Below, piece by piece: positions 21,848-32,354 of a stretch of DNA of 64,000 nucleotides (positions within the stretch are counted from its first letter, which is position 1; every line of letters begins with the position of its first letter). Under the pieces are notes generated by a model, which saw only the letters and a list, made by a program, of their open reading frames with translations, was not told where the DNA came from and ran no database searches. The stretch comes from Palaemon carinicauda. Its lineage: Eukaryota; Arthropoda; Malacostraca; Decapoda; Palaemonidae. The translations under genes were made by a program, and so were the position numbers. The stretch lies in NCBI RefSeq assembly GCF_036898095.1, contig NC_090759.1, positions 17,835,353-17,899,352 on the forward strand, given 5' to 3'.

Positions 21848-22046
21848 GAGGAAAAATTGAAGTGGTGTCAACAAGAAGTACTGCAGTACCTGGCCACAGG
21901 TGGCGCTTGTGAGTACACCCCCCTCTTGTATAGCGATCGCTGGCGTATCCCTTCCGTAGAATTCTGTCGGGCAACGGAGTTGACAGCTACATGATTATCG
22001 GGTAAGTATATTCAAAAATTTATTTTACTAATGAAAATAACATTTT
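21848..22046. repeat. Right inverted terminal repeat of the 15-22 kb DIRS
   Basis: Reverse complement of 15244-15418, running from GAGGAAAAATTGAAGTGG to the outer AT-rich end around 22046. The outer end is predicted from the ICR sequence. Confidence 0.93.
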
Positions 22047-22199
22047 TTCAATTTTTATTCATAAAAAATATATGTATGGTCCAATTCCAATAAAATTTAT
22101 AGAGAATCAGCAGAGTAGTAATACAAACAACATATGGTTAAATTATAGAAAACCAATGATATTTGACGATTTTGGCTTTTATAGCGGACGATCCCCTTA
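22047..22199. mobile_element. End of a TTAA-type DNA element
   Basis: AT-rich sequence that ends in GGACGATCCCCTTAAGG (22185-22201), similar to the right end GACGGTCCCCTTAAAGG of the element at 34118-35560. LINE ORF1 sequence begins just after TTAA. Only this end is seen; the left part is missing or displaced by the DIRS. Confidence 0.4.
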
Positions 22200-22269
22200 A
22201 GGAAAATTCTGTTGACGACCTTGGAACTAAAATAGACCACTCTACTGATGTTTAAAAATCTAGTAATTT

Positions 22270-22637
22270 GGGTAACACAAGGAAACTGCGAATTCTTCAT
22301 GTTGCCCAAATTCCATTAGAGACAAACTATGATGATATATAGAGCATTTGAGTGTTATGGATTGATAAAGGAAATAAGGATTAGACTCGGAGATGAAAAA
22401 TGAGACTCATGGATATCTTTAGATAGTCATGACGAAGCATTTGATGCTGTTCGTATTATTAGTAATATTAAAATTAACTACTTGAACATCATGGGAGCTC
22501 TTGTGATAAGGTCCCAAAGGAATTGGATGTATACAAACCTGCTGATTGATTTGAAAAAGACGTAAATGTACCCATGCCTTCACAGAGAAAGCCAAAACCA
22601 CCAATGTGGCTTGTAGCTGAACCTAAAGGAATAATAG
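22270..22637 (+). pseudogene. LINE ORF1, N-terminal part
   Basis: Reads RKLRILHVAQIPLETNYDDI (near 22283-22342), then in other frames DEAFDAVRIISNIK (22432-22475) and MPSQRKPKPPMWLVAEP (22573-22625). This looks like the RNA-binding N-terminal part of an I-element-type gag-like ORF1. It stops where the LTR element begins at 22638 and continues at 27912 (CKLIQKKVGTIAPGDISHF). Confidence 0.65.
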
Positions 22638-22702
22638 TGTATCAACCGTGTGTCACATGATCGTACATAGTAACGACATTTCTCTTTTTGTATATAGTCT
22701 CC
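22638..22702 (+). repeat. 5' LTR, first part
   Basis: Starts TGTATCAACCGTGTGTCACA and ends ATATAGTCTCC (22692-22702), the LINE target duplication. The LTR continues at 26787. Confidence 0.9.
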
Positions 22703-23520
22703 ATACCTCTCTGATGGTCCAGCACTTTGCTGCAGTAGAGGGGCTTGAGTGTCTCAATGATGGGCTGGGCAATGGCGGTGGGGTAGTTTATCCACCCTGG
22801 CAGGCTCAACCATACCGCTAAGGCCAGTTCTGAGAGACCAGACCAAGACTGGACCCCCCTATAGGCCTTCTCCTTTATTCAAGATCGGCAAAGGCTAGGA
22901 GAAGGAAAACTCCAAAATCAAACCAAACAAGACCCCAACGGCGGAGCTTCCCACCGCCGGCGGAAGAGGGCAATGCCTGTCGAGCAGGCAACAAGGCGGG
23001 CCTTGACATAACAAGAACCCGGCAGCCCGATGCAACCAACATTGGAGAAGCCGCCTGTCTCATATGTCTTGAGCCGCGGTGAAAACGGTGTGGGCCAAGT
23101 GTGTGTGCGTGGCCGTTGCAAAGCCACGACCACCCAAAACAATATACCCAGCTACTGGCATTTTGTCGTTTCCTCCATCCTTCTTCATCTCTTTCTCACC
23201 ATCATCATCATCATCATCACCACCACCAAGTCCTGAGGCGACAGCACCGTGGGTGAAGGGGCCAGGCCTGGATAGCTGGAAGCCCTTAGCCCACGACTGC
23301 ACTCAGGCGGCGAGTCTAAGATTCAGGCGCTCTCTGGTGACGGTGCTGTGACACCAGAGTTCGGCAGCTGGACCCGTGACTGGGCTGGCCTATTGAGGAC
23401 ACCGCAGCCCACCCCACATGGGGAGGCCCCTAGAAAAGGTGGGGTAAACATCGGACATGGCAAACCCGTCTGGTCAGCTCACCGCGGCTGGCGGACATCC
23501 CACTAATGCGGTTGAAACAA
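22703..23520 (+). other. 5' non-coding region of the RTE-like LINE
   Basis: GC-rich leader without a consistent coding frame. It contains an (ATC)n run at about 23198-23215. Open frames across it on both strands show no recognisable domain. Confidence 0.6.
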
Positions 23521-23526
23521 CAAGAA

Positions 23527-24500
23527 AAAAATATTAACCTTAGGTGCGTGGAACATCCGCACCCTCCAAGACGTGACGAACACCAACCGCCCGGAACGAC
23601 GTACAGCCCTCGTCTGCAAGGAGCTAACCCGCTTCAATGTTGATGTGGCGGCTCTTAGCGAGACCAGACTACCCGAAGAGGGCAACATCAGGGAAGCTGG
23701 AACAGGCTACACCATCTTCTGGAAAGGCAAGGCCCTAGAGGAGCCTCGCATCCACGGTGTCGGCTTCGACATCCGTTCCCAGCTAGTGCAGCAGCACAAC
23801 CTCGCTCCCAAGGCCATCAGTGAGCGCCTGATGACTGTCTGCATCCCCATCACGCGGGACAGACACCTCACCCTGATCTCTGTCTATGCCCCGACTATGA
23901 CCTCAACCGATGATGACAAAGCTGCCTTCTACACCCAGCTCGACCGCACCATCCAGGCAGTGCCCGCCAATGACAAGCTCGTTGTGCTTGGCGACTTTAA
24001 TGCCCGAGTAGGCAAAGACCATCGTCTGTGGTAGGGAATCATCGGCCGCCATGGCATTGGAAATTGCAACGCCAATGGCCAACTCCTACTGGGTCTGTGT
24101 GCAGAACACCAACTTGTGGTAACCAACACCATCTTCCAGTTACCAAAACGACAAAAGACCACATGGAGACACCCACGGTCTAAACACTGGCACACCCTGG
24201 ACTACGTCCTGACCAGAGCCAGAGACCGAGGAGACGTCCGCATCACCCGATCCATGCCCGGAGCGGACGACTGCTGGACGGACCACAGACTCCTCATCTC
24301 CCGACTCTCCGTGACGACCCTACGACCACCCAGAAGGGCACCTGACAGCGTACCACACCAACGCTTTGATTGTAGTAAGCTCCGCAACCCACAGGTGGCA
24401 CAGAACTACAAGGAGGCCTGCGAACAACACCTCGCAGACCCCGTGGGTCAGGCCACTGTTGAGCACCACTGGACCACCCCAGAAACACCATGGCCCGTGC
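23527..24500 (+). pseudogene. RTE-like LINE apurinic endonuclease (APE-type)
   Basis: EN motifs in order: LTLGAWNIRTLQDV (near 23536), AALSETRLPEEG (Glu, 23650), VYAPTMTSTDDD (23883), LVVLGDFNARVGKDHR (23978-24028), then a TAG replacing a codon at 24032-24034, and [17 protein letters not shown]...[10 protein letters not shown] with the SDH-type Asp-His pair as TDHR (24200-24295). This domain nicks the target DNA in target-primed reverse transcription. One nonsense codon lies in the middle and a frame change follows near 24480. Confidence 0.88.
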
Positions 24501-24924
24501 CGCGGAGGAAACACTAGGCTACACCACCAAGAAACGGCAGGATTGGTTTGATGAGAATGATGCTACCATCTCTCTTCTCATTGAAATCAAACGACAAGCA
24601 CGCCTGACTTTGGAAAACCAACCAACAGCAGCTAACAAATGTGCTCACAAGGTGGCTGAAGCTGGTTTGCCAATGAGGGATCTGTGAAGCCCAGAACACC
24701 TGGTGGCAAAGAAAAGCTGCAGAAATACAGAGTTTTGCTGACCAACGTGACCTGCGCAGCTTCTATGCAGCAACAAAGGAAATATTCGGTCCCACACGGT
24801 CATCAGTGGGCAGCCTGAAGGACGCGGATGGGGCCACGACCATCACCGACAGCGAGGGCAGTGGAGGTCTCACTTTGAGAACCTCCTCAATGACCAAGCA
24901 GACACCCCAGATGATCTCCTGCGA

Positions 24925-26601
24925 ATGACCCCGCAGCATCCCGTCCGTCACTGGATGGCACTACCACCCTCCATCCATGACTTCAACAAAGCCCTGCAGC
25001 GCATGAAGCCCGGCAAAGCCCCAGGGCCAGACAACATCCCGTTGGAGCTCCTCACTCACGGTGGCCCCGGTTTGAGGAACCGTTTGATGCTCCTTATACT
25101 GAAAATATGGGAGACCAAGACCCTCTCCAGTGACTTCCGCGATGCAAACATCGTTACCATCTTCAAGAAGGGAGACAGGGAGAACTGTAACAACTACCGG
25201 GGAATATCACTACTAAGCATCGCGAGTAAGATTTTCGCTCGGATTCTCCTTGACCGCCTCCTTATTCTCGCAGAAGACGTCCTGCCAGAGTCCCAGTGCG
25301 GCTTTCGACCTTCCCGAGGGACCATAGACATGATCTTCTGTGCATGACAACTACAAGAGAAGAGCCTCGAACAACAACAGCCCATAATGTTCATCTTCTG
25401 GGATTTGAAAAAGACCTTCGACAAAGTACCTCGACCTGCCATGTGGGCTGTCCTCAAAAGATATGGCTGCCCACCCGATTTTGTCAAGCTGGTGCGTGCC
25501 CTCCATGACGGAATGGTTGGGAGAGTCTGCCACCAGAACTCTCTTTCAGACCCATTCCCCATCAACGGCGGCCTGAAGCAGGGCTGTGTTCTGGCCCCAA
25601 CGTGTTTCTCGCTATACACCGCAGCAATGCTCAACGAGATTCCCCCAGACACACCCTCAGTCGACCTACGTTTCCGCATGGATGGAGGCGCTTTCAACCT
25701 CGCCAGACTCCGCGCCAGAACCAAGACCACCTTGTGTGCAGTGCGAGAACTGCAGTATGCTGACGACAATGCCACCCCAGGTCAGACGGCAGAGGACCTG
25801 CAGTCGTTAGCTGATGCATACAACTCGGTCTACGAACGTTTTGGGATGCAAGTCAACATAGACAAAACCAAGACCCTCGTCCAACATCCACCAGGACTGA
25901 TGCTCCCAAACTTCAATACCACAGTGAATGACCAACCGTTAGAACAGGTGGACCAGTTCTCCTACCTAGGGAGCATCCTAACATCAGCTCCCACAAGCAA
26001 AAAGGACGTGGAGAACAGGATCAGGGCAGCCCACTCTGCCTTTGGCCGACTCAACTGCCGCGTATTTAACAACCACGCACTGACAATGACCACCAAAATA
26101 ATGGTGTTCAGGGCAGTAGTCCTCTCCACGCTCCTGTATGCATGTGAAACATGGACGCTATTTAGAAACGATATTAAAAACCTAGAACGCTTCCAACAAA
26201 TGAAACTGAGGCAGATCTTGAAAATCCCCGGGGAGAGCCACACCACCAACATTGAAGTCTTAGAACGTGCCTCGCTGACCAGCGTGGAGGCCACCATCAT
26301 CCACCACCGCCTCCGCTGGATAGGACACGTGCATAGGATGGATCCATCTAGGCTCCCAAAGAAAATATTCTACGGAGAACTGACCCAGGGCACCAGACCA
26401 CGAGGAGCCCCGAAAATGCGCTATAAAGATCAACTAAAGCCCACCCTGGTTCTAACTGACATCGATCCTTCCTCATGGGAAGAAACAGCCAGGGACAGGA
26501 AAACCTGGAGGAGTACAGTACACCATGGCACCGTGGACTTCGAGGAGAGGAGGAGACAAAATGAGGAGGCTAGGAGGAGAAGAAGGAGAGAGCGATTATA
26601 A
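24925..26601 (+). pseudogene. RTE-like LINE reverse transcriptase
   Basis: Open from 24925 to TGA at 25345-25347, then in the same frame to TAA at 26599-26601. RT boxes: MKPGKAPGPDNIPLELL, DANIVTIFKKGDRENCNNYR, ESQCGFRPSRGTIDMIF, FWDLKKTFDKVPR (first Asp), GLKQGCVLAPTCFSLY, ELQYADDNA (catalytic pair, near 25748-25775) and FSYLGSILTS. The C-terminal part has ACETWTLFRNDIKNLERFQQ and LRWIGHVHRMDPSRLPKK, typical for this LINE type, then an arginine-rich tail. The TGA looks like a point change of an arginine codon. Confidence 0.9.
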
Positions 26602-26709
26602 CAGCCCCGCCCACCACCTACCCTCCCTTGTGAACACTGTCCGCGACTCTTCCACCACAGACTAGGACTTAACAGCCACATCAGATGTAAGCACCCACCC
26701 CATAGATAG
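26602..26709 (+). pseudogene. C2H2 zinc-finger tail of the LINE protein, behind a stop codon
   Basis: In frame with the RT but separated by TAA (26599-26601), the next 35 codons read QPRPPPTLPCEHCPRLFHHR then LGLNSHIRCKHPPHR and TAG (26707-26709). C-x2-C-x12-H-x4-H is a complete C2H2 finger. Such a finger often ends proteins of this LINE type, so the TAA is probably a recent nonsense change. Confidence 0.8.
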
Positions 26710-26786
26710 GAGGCTGATGGCTAACGACAGAACCCAATACTCGGACACGAGTGGGCGCCGACGACGATGACGACGATATAGTCTCC

Positions 26787-27017
26787 TTTGTATCTTCGCT
26801 CTCCCCTAGCACTGATAACGACCTGAATCAACTTGTCTGTTTTTCTCACCGTTAAATGTTAACAGAAACCATTGTTGGTTAAACAGGAAACAGCCTGTTA
26901 TATGTTGTGGCCTTTTTGCCTGCAATTGATGTATATATAAACTGATGTTCTGTAATAAAAGTTACTCAGTTGCTTTCATCCCGCTTTTGTGTCACAACCT
27001 ACTCTTGGCTCGTCACA
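26787..27017 (+). repeat. 5' LTR, second part, with TATA box and poly(A) signal
   Basis: Continues the LTR after the LINE insertion. It contains GTATATATAAAC (26931-26942, a good TATA box) and AATAAA (26954-26959), and ends CGTCACA at 27017. The 3' LTR lacks about 50 bp that include both signals. Confidence 0.85.
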
Positions 27018-27018
27018 T

Positions 27019-27030
27019 TGGTGACCCCGG
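27019..27030 (+). promoter_or_regulatory. Primer-binding site of the LTR element
   Basis: TGGTGACCCCGG directly behind the LTR (after one T). It is complementary to a tRNA 3' end ending ..CACCA. The tRNA species is not assigned. Confidence 0.7.
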
Positions 27031-27066
27031 AGTGACTCGCTCCTCCTGCCCCCCCTCACCGTTACT

Positions 27067-27655
27067 ATGACACCTCAAAACATACCTTCTCCAGCAGTAC
27101 TTGCTGTCGCCAGCTGCCCGTATAGCAAAGATTCCTCAGCTCTCTCAACAACTGTAGGGGGACCAAAGGGCTTTGCTTGCCCTCAGGGAAATGATCAGTA
27201 TCGCTCGCCTGCAACCTGCCCTCCTCGTGAGGTGAACCTACAGTACTTCGCGCCCTTTGGGTCTGCCGTTTCCCCGAACCTGTTTTGCGCTGCCATACCC
27301 GATGTCGATAGTTTACCCATAAAGGACTTGATAACCAAAGCCAACGCCCTTATGGACACCCACTTCATGACCTTCAAGACCTCCATCAACGCCTCCACTC
27401 CTGACGAAGAGGACACCTATTCAACGTCAACTGAAGCAGCAGATGTGAATGCCGTAGGACATACACGCCTACTCCGTGGTGAGCCTGAGCGGCGACAAAG
27501 CCACCCATCACCCACCACTCGCTCGCGCCCCAACCAACAATTTCTACAGCCATTTACTGCCGCACATCGGCCGCACTTTTGTTACTACCACTACAGACTC
27601 GGGGCTGCCGCCAAGAAATATACAGTACTGTATGTCATTGTTAGGTGGGAAGCCA
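27067..27655 (+). pseudogene. Gypsy-like gag remnant
   Basis: ATG at 27067 (MTPQNIPSPAVLAVASC) opens a frame that runs through FGSAVSPNLFCAAIPDVDSL and ends with FTAAHRPHFCYYHYRLGAAA (near 27553-27612), a segment common at the end of gypsy-type gag in invertebrates (HxPxxCYYHxRFG). Just behind it the frame passes into the 3' LTR, so gag is cut and the whole pol is missing. Intact gag would form virus-like particles that package the element RNA. Confidence 0.7.
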
Positions 27656-27911
27656 TGTACCAACCGTGTGTCACACGATTGTACATAGTAACGAAATTTC
27701 TTTTTTTGTATATACAGTAGTCTGCTTTGTATCTTCGCTCTCCCCTCGCTCTGTTAACGACCTGAATCAACTTGTCTGTTTTTCTCACCGTTAAATGTTA
27801 ACAGAAACCATTGTTGGTTGAACAGGAAACAGGCTGTTATATGTTATGTTATATGTTACTCAGTTGCTTTCATCCCGCTTTTGAGTCGCAACCTACTCCT
27901 GGCTCGTCACA
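27656..27911 (+). repeat. 3' LTR, internally deleted
   Basis: 256 bp from TGTACCAACCGTGTGTCACA to CGTCACA. Compared with the 5' LTR it lacks about 50 bp between GTTATATGTTATG and GTTACTCAG, including the TATA box and AATAAA. Numerous other single differences show that the pair is not recent. Confidence 0.88.
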
Positions 27912-29133
27912 ATAAGGAATTATTTTAGAATATGTAAGTTGATTCAGAAAAAAGTAGGAACCATTGCACCTGGTGATATATCTCATTTTGGGAAAAATAG
28001 TTATCTCATCCATGCCAAATCCTCGACATAGTCTACCATACTACCTAACTTACAGACGAGCAGTGATGAAATTACATTAGAAATTAAACCTCATCTAAAT
28101 TTTAGTTATGGAAGGGGAGTGGTCTTTAATAAAGACCTGTATGAGATTACAGAGGAGGAGATACTTTCCATGTGTCCATTAAATGTATGGAAAGTGCAAA
28201 AGATTTCTGGAACATCGATGATTATACGTACTTTCCAAGATGCTGACGTACCTTTCCATATTGTTATTGAAAAAGAAAGAATTAAAGTTTGTCCTTTCAA
28301 GCAAAAGCCCCTGCAATGCCTTGTTTTAAGTTTAGACACTCGTCTAAAGTTTGCAAAAAATGTAAAAATGTCTGGTATTTTCTCCAAATCTTATCATGGA
28401 GAGACTACACTTGAGGCTAGGTATTTAAACTGTAACTTGAATCATGAATCAACTGATACGAGATGCGAACTGTATTAGTTGGAGAAAGCTGCCCTAAACA
28501 AATCAAGTTTAGAACAGATAAGTGTGGGCATGCAAAAAGACTGCTGAATAAATCAGCTAGCTATGCAAAGGTCTTAAAATCAAAAGAAAATTTACCACAA
28601 GACATATCTAACCCACCTAGCACTGCCAGTAATTCTAAGAAAAGAAATACATCATCTAATAATAAAGTGCTGTATGACGAGGTAAGCATATTCCTTTCTG
28701 AAGCTCTGCCACAGTATATTAAAACTGGGGCATTGCCCATTTCTGTACACCCTTCGTGTCCCCCATTACCAACAATAGCACTAACCTCTCTCAGGCCATG
28801 TCCTTGTCTGATTTGATGGAGATTCCATCTGAAACCAAGATACCTGGTGCACTTGTAGTGGGGAAAGTGCAAAAACCTGGTAGCTCACCACCTATTAACC
28901 GGAAAAGAGAGAGACCTCGTCCCCTTCCATAAGAAATATCGAAGTTATGACGTCAAATAAATATGATGTTTTGTCTGTTGATGTTTCTGATCAACTGGAA
29001 GTCAATTTAAATAAATCAGAAATTCAAGTTAAGGTTCACCTTCCCCCTCAACATTTAGATAAAAAAGACAAAAATAAAATCATAAATGCAAAACCCAATC
29101 TATCAAGAACCTCTAATAAAACCACCTGGAAAT
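27912..29133 (+). pseudogene. LINE ORF1 (gag-like), C-terminal part
   Basis: Continues ORF1 from 22637. Main segment at 28107-28478: VVFNKDLYEITEEEILSMCP, VWKVQKISGTSMIIRTFQDA, VCPFKQKPLQCLVLSL. Cysteines and a histidine (CLNCNLNHESTDTRC in the corrected frame, near 28425-28470) represent the CCHC knuckles of I-type ORF1. The second part (28463-28816) has SASYAKVLKSKENLPQD and a serine-rich linker. The last segment, 28947-29133 (MTSNKYDVLSVDVSDQLEVN), ends with a TAG. At least three shifts are needed. Confidence 0.75.
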
Positions 29134-29159
29134 AGTGTTAGGTCTACCAAAATATAAAC

Positions 29160-29624
29160 CATAGTTTTTCCTCCATTTTGCTATGGAATTGTCAGGGTTT
29201 AAGGGCCAGATATGAAGAACTTGAGTTCCTCATTAATGAGCATTCCCCCATAATGACATGTCTACAGGAGAGCAAACTCAATCATAATACTGTACTCCTT
29301 GTCCTCGCAAATATATTTCTTATAGGACACCATATGATCAGCGAGTAGGGAACCATGGTGGAAGTCTCATATACGTTCGTCACGATGTTCCCCAAATATC
29401 TTTGTCTATTCTTACACTTCTGCAGACAGTGGTTGTACAGATTGATATAGGGAGAAAATATGCAATTTGTTCTCTATACTTACCTCCAAATGATAACATT
29501 TTGTATGATAACTTAGTAGAGGTGATTCAACAACTCCCTCAACCTTTTCTTTTACTTGGAGATTTGAATGGTAGACATCCCTTGTGGGGTGATGTTTAAG
29601 CAAACACGAGAGGAAATATATCAT
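29160..29624 (+). pseudogene. LINE ORF2 endonuclease, N-terminal part
   Basis: Reads LLWNCQGLRARYEELEFLIN (near 29185) and LQESKLNHNT (Glu motif), then in another frame VVQIDIGRKYAICSLYLPPN and QPFLLLGDLNGRHPLWGDV (29429-29599). This is the APE-type endonuclease of the I group with its GDxN motif. It is cut at about 29624 by the CR1/L2-like LINE and continues at 32355 (STHFHVQTGTLSCIDLSI and SDHAPIIINTS). Confidence 0.8.
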
Positions 29625-32354
29625 AACAACTTTTATTTGTGTTCAATCTACCGGAATCCAGACATGGATGATTCTATCTTCGATTGTCTTCTTACCATTA
29701 TGGCTAAGATACAAGAAGATGATAGAAAGGCTTCGTTTGTCTTTGTTGGTGATTTTAATGCTCACCATAGGGAGTGGTTGAGTTCTATCTCTCCTACCGA
29801 TCGCCATGGCTTAAGAGCTTTAGACTTTGCCTCGGAATCAGGCTGTGAGCAAATCATAAATGAAGCTACTCACAGGTCTGGTAATTGCTTGGACCTCGTA
29901 TACACTGACTCCCCTGGCATTATAACTAGTAAGGTTGGTTCTCCAGTCGGGACTTCTGATCATGCCTTGATTTCATTATTAGTGAAGACTGAGCAGCCTG
30001 TCCCTGATATATCATATTCTTGTAAAATTTATATGAAATCCCAAGCAGACTGGAATGGGATTTTGCATGATCTTTTGTGCTTGAATTGGTCACAATTATA
30101 TAATAGTGTAGATCCTGTTGTCCCTTTGAATGAGAATCTAGTCAACATAATTGATAGGCTTATCCCTTCTCGTGTGCTAAGGTACCGAATGAAGGACAAA
30201 CCGTGGTTCAATGATGATTGTAGACGTGCTTATTTGGAGAAGCAGGAGGCCTATCACCTTTGGAAGGGTAACAGATCAGATTTGACCTGGAACAACTATA
30301 CTCAGCTTCGAGCTTTTGCTCAGAGAGTTTATGCCTCAACTGAAAAGGAGTACAATTTAATCATAAAAGAAACCCTCTCTGGTACAACTCAGGAACATAA
30401 ATGGTGGTCTACCCTTAAATCTGCACTCTTTGGTGTAGATGCAACAGTTCCTCCTTTACTTAAACCAGATGGCTCAGTCACGCACTGTCCAAAGGAAAAG
30501 GCAACCTTTTTGGCTGATGTTTTTGACAGTAAACAGAGTAATGAAAAACTTGAACTTCCTCATTCCTGTTTTCCTGAGGCTAAACTAACTAGTTTAGCTT
30601 TTCGATCTCGTGAGATTAAAGCTCTGTTGATGGACCTTGATGCTTATGGAGGTGTAGACCCTAATGGTATTTTTCCTTTGTTTTTTATAAAGACAGCAGA
30701 TTTCTTAGCTCCAAAGTTATCTGTTATTTTACGCAAGTTAGCAAGAAGAGGAGCTTTTAGCACTTGTTGGAGAATTGGTAATGTTACTCCTCTATGTAAA
30801 TGTGTTTGTGGTAGCTCAAGTCCCACTGATTACCGCCCAATTTCCATAACTCCCATATTATCTAAAGTTTTTGAACGTCTTCTGGCAAAACGTCTTAATA
30901 GGTTTGCTGAAGGTAATCATCTATTCCCTAGTTTGCAATTTGGTTTTCGGAAAGGCCTTGGAGCATGTGATGCCCTTCTTACAATCTCCAATGCAGTACA
31001 GAAATCCCTTGATTGTGGTCGGGAAGTTCGTATGATTGGCCTTGATTTTAGTGCTGCCTTTGACCGTGTTAATCATGAGGCCCTTGTTTTCAAACTGAAA
31101 CAGTTGGGAGTGGGTGGGTCGTTTCTTAGCATTATTACTGATTTTTTAAGTAGTAGATCTCAAAGAGTTGTTGTTGATGGGCACCATAGTGAGTATAGGA
31201 ATGTGATATCCGGTGTTCCACAGGGTAGTGTTCTTGGCCCATTACTTTTCATACTATATACACATGACATGTGGTTTGGCCTAGAAAATAAGCTTGTTGC
31301 ATATGCAGATGATGCTACTCTCTTTGCATCAATTCCATCCCCTGAATGTAGATCTGGGGTTGGTGAATCCCTTAATAGAGATTTAGCTAAAATTAGTGCA
31401 TGGTGCAAATTATGGGGTATGAAGTTGAATCCTAACAAAACTCAAAGTATGATTGTAAGTAGGTCAAGGACAGTGGCTCCTCAACATCCGGATCTCAGTA
31501 TTGATAATGTTTCTTTAAATTTGTATGACTCTTTCAAAATTTTAGGCGTGATTCTTGACAGCAAATTTACTTTTGAGAAACATATAAGGTCTGTCTTCTT
31601 CAATTGCACAAAAAATTGGCTTATTGAGAAAGTCTTTTAAGATATTCGGTGATCAATCTATTCTGAAGAAGTGTTTTAATTCTTTTATTCTACCTTGTTT
31701 TGAGTATTGTTCTCCTGTCTGGTCTTCAGCTGCTGATTCTCATCTTAATTTGTTGGACAGAAACTTACGGTCTATTAAATTTCTTATTCCTGATCTAGAT
31801 ATTAATCTCTGGCACCGTCGATCAATTAGTTCATTATGCATGTTGCATAAGATTTTTCATAACTCTGACCATCCTTTACATTCAGATCTCCCTGGACAAT
31901 TCTATCCTGTTCGTAATACTAGGCAGGCAGTTAATTCTAATACCCAGGCCTTCTCCATCATAAGACTCAATACTACGCAGTACTCTAGAAGTTTTATTCC
32001 AGCTGTTACCAAGTTGTGGAATGATCTTCCTAATCGGGTTGTTGAATCAGTAGAACTTCAAAAGTTCAAAGTTGGAGCAAATGCTTTTTTGTTGACCAGG
32101 CGGACATGAGTCTTTTTATAGTTTATATATAACATATTTGTTGTTGACGTTGTTAATAGTTTATATATGATATATCTCTTTTGACATTACTTTTTTTAGA
32201 ATGATTTATTGTTAATTTGTTCTCTTCAGTTATTTATTTCCTTATTTCCTTTCCTCACTGGGCTATTTTTCCCTATTGGAGCCCCTGGGCTTATAGCATC
32301 TTGCTTTTCCAATTAGGGTTGTAGCTTGGATAGTAATAATAATAATAATAATAA
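29625..32354 (+). mobile_element. CR1/L2-like LINE, 5'-truncated
   Basis: Carries the second half of an endonuclease, a long RT and a C-terminal domain, then a 3' UTR ending in TTGTAGCTTGGATAGTAATA and an (ATA)n tail (32330-32354). A short microsatellite tail is typical for CR1/L2-type LINEs. It splits the I-type LINE at ...AATATATCAT / CAGTTGTGGAAAATG. No target duplication beyond two to four bases is visible. The same 3' end occurs inverted at 61714-62015. Confidence 0.85.
29640..32109 (+). pseudogene. CR1/L2-like LINE ORF2: endonuclease end, RT and C-terminal domain
   Basis: A long open frame to 31640 holds FVFVGDFNAHHREWL and GTSDHALISL (endonuclease), then RT boxes DYRPISITPILSKVFERLLA, LQFGFRKGLGACDALL, GLDFSAAFDRVNHEAL (Asp), GVPQGSVLGPLLFILYTHD, LVAYADDATLF (catalytic pair, near 31298-31330) and FKILGVILDSKFTFEKHI. 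A one-base insertion near 31593-31598 shifts the frame; the C-terminal part continues at 31624-32109 (FEYCSPVWSSAADSHLNLLD, LWNDLPNRVV). This is the best preserved RT in the window: apart from 5' truncation only this one lesion is evident. Confidence 0.88.

Larger units (their letters stand above)
15244..22046 (+). mobile_element. DIRS retrotransposon with complete ends (ITRs and ICR), coding part decayed
   Basis: Full DIRS architecture: left ITR 15244-15418, long leader, gag region, pol remnants, tyrosine recombinase, ICR 21716-21805, right ITR 21848-22046. The ICR is the complement of the left outer end joined to the complement of the right outer end, the diagnostic DIRS1-type arrangement. 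The element is 6.8 kb. A hAT fragment sits inside its gag, and most of the RT is deleted (gag remnants pass to the YLDDW region near 19005). No target duplication is expected or seen. Confidence 0.9.
22703..26775 (+). mobile_element. RTE-like LINE, near full length, inserted in the LTR
   Basis: A GC-rich non-LTR element with a 5' non-coding region (22703-23520), an endonuclease, an RT, a C-terminal zinc finger and a short 3' end rich in GACGAC/GATGAC. It is bounded by an 11-bp duplication ATATAGTCTCC (22692-22702 and 26776-26786). Codons are conserved well enough to read most of the protein; damage consists of a few stops (24032, 25345, 26599) and shifts near 24480 and 24690-24920. Clade assignment to RTE or a relative is from memory of such proteins. 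Confidence 0.88.
22638..27911 (+). mobile_element. Gypsy-like LTR retrotransposon, deleted, interrupted by an RTE-like LINE
   Basis: Two LTRs (22638-22702 plus 26787-27017, and 27656-27911) share TGTA[C/T]CAACCGTGTGTCACA at the start and GGCTCGTCACA at the end. A primer-binding site follows the 5' LTR, then 638 bp of internal sequence with a gag-like frame. Protease, RT and integrase are deleted. The element sits in LINE ORF1. Flanks AATAG and ATAAG are only an imperfect target duplication. Confidence 0.88.

Noticed and set aside
23030..23351. Open frames on both strands in the LINE leader
   Set aside because: GC-rich non-coding leader of the RTE-like LINE; no domain and overlapping frames in both directions.
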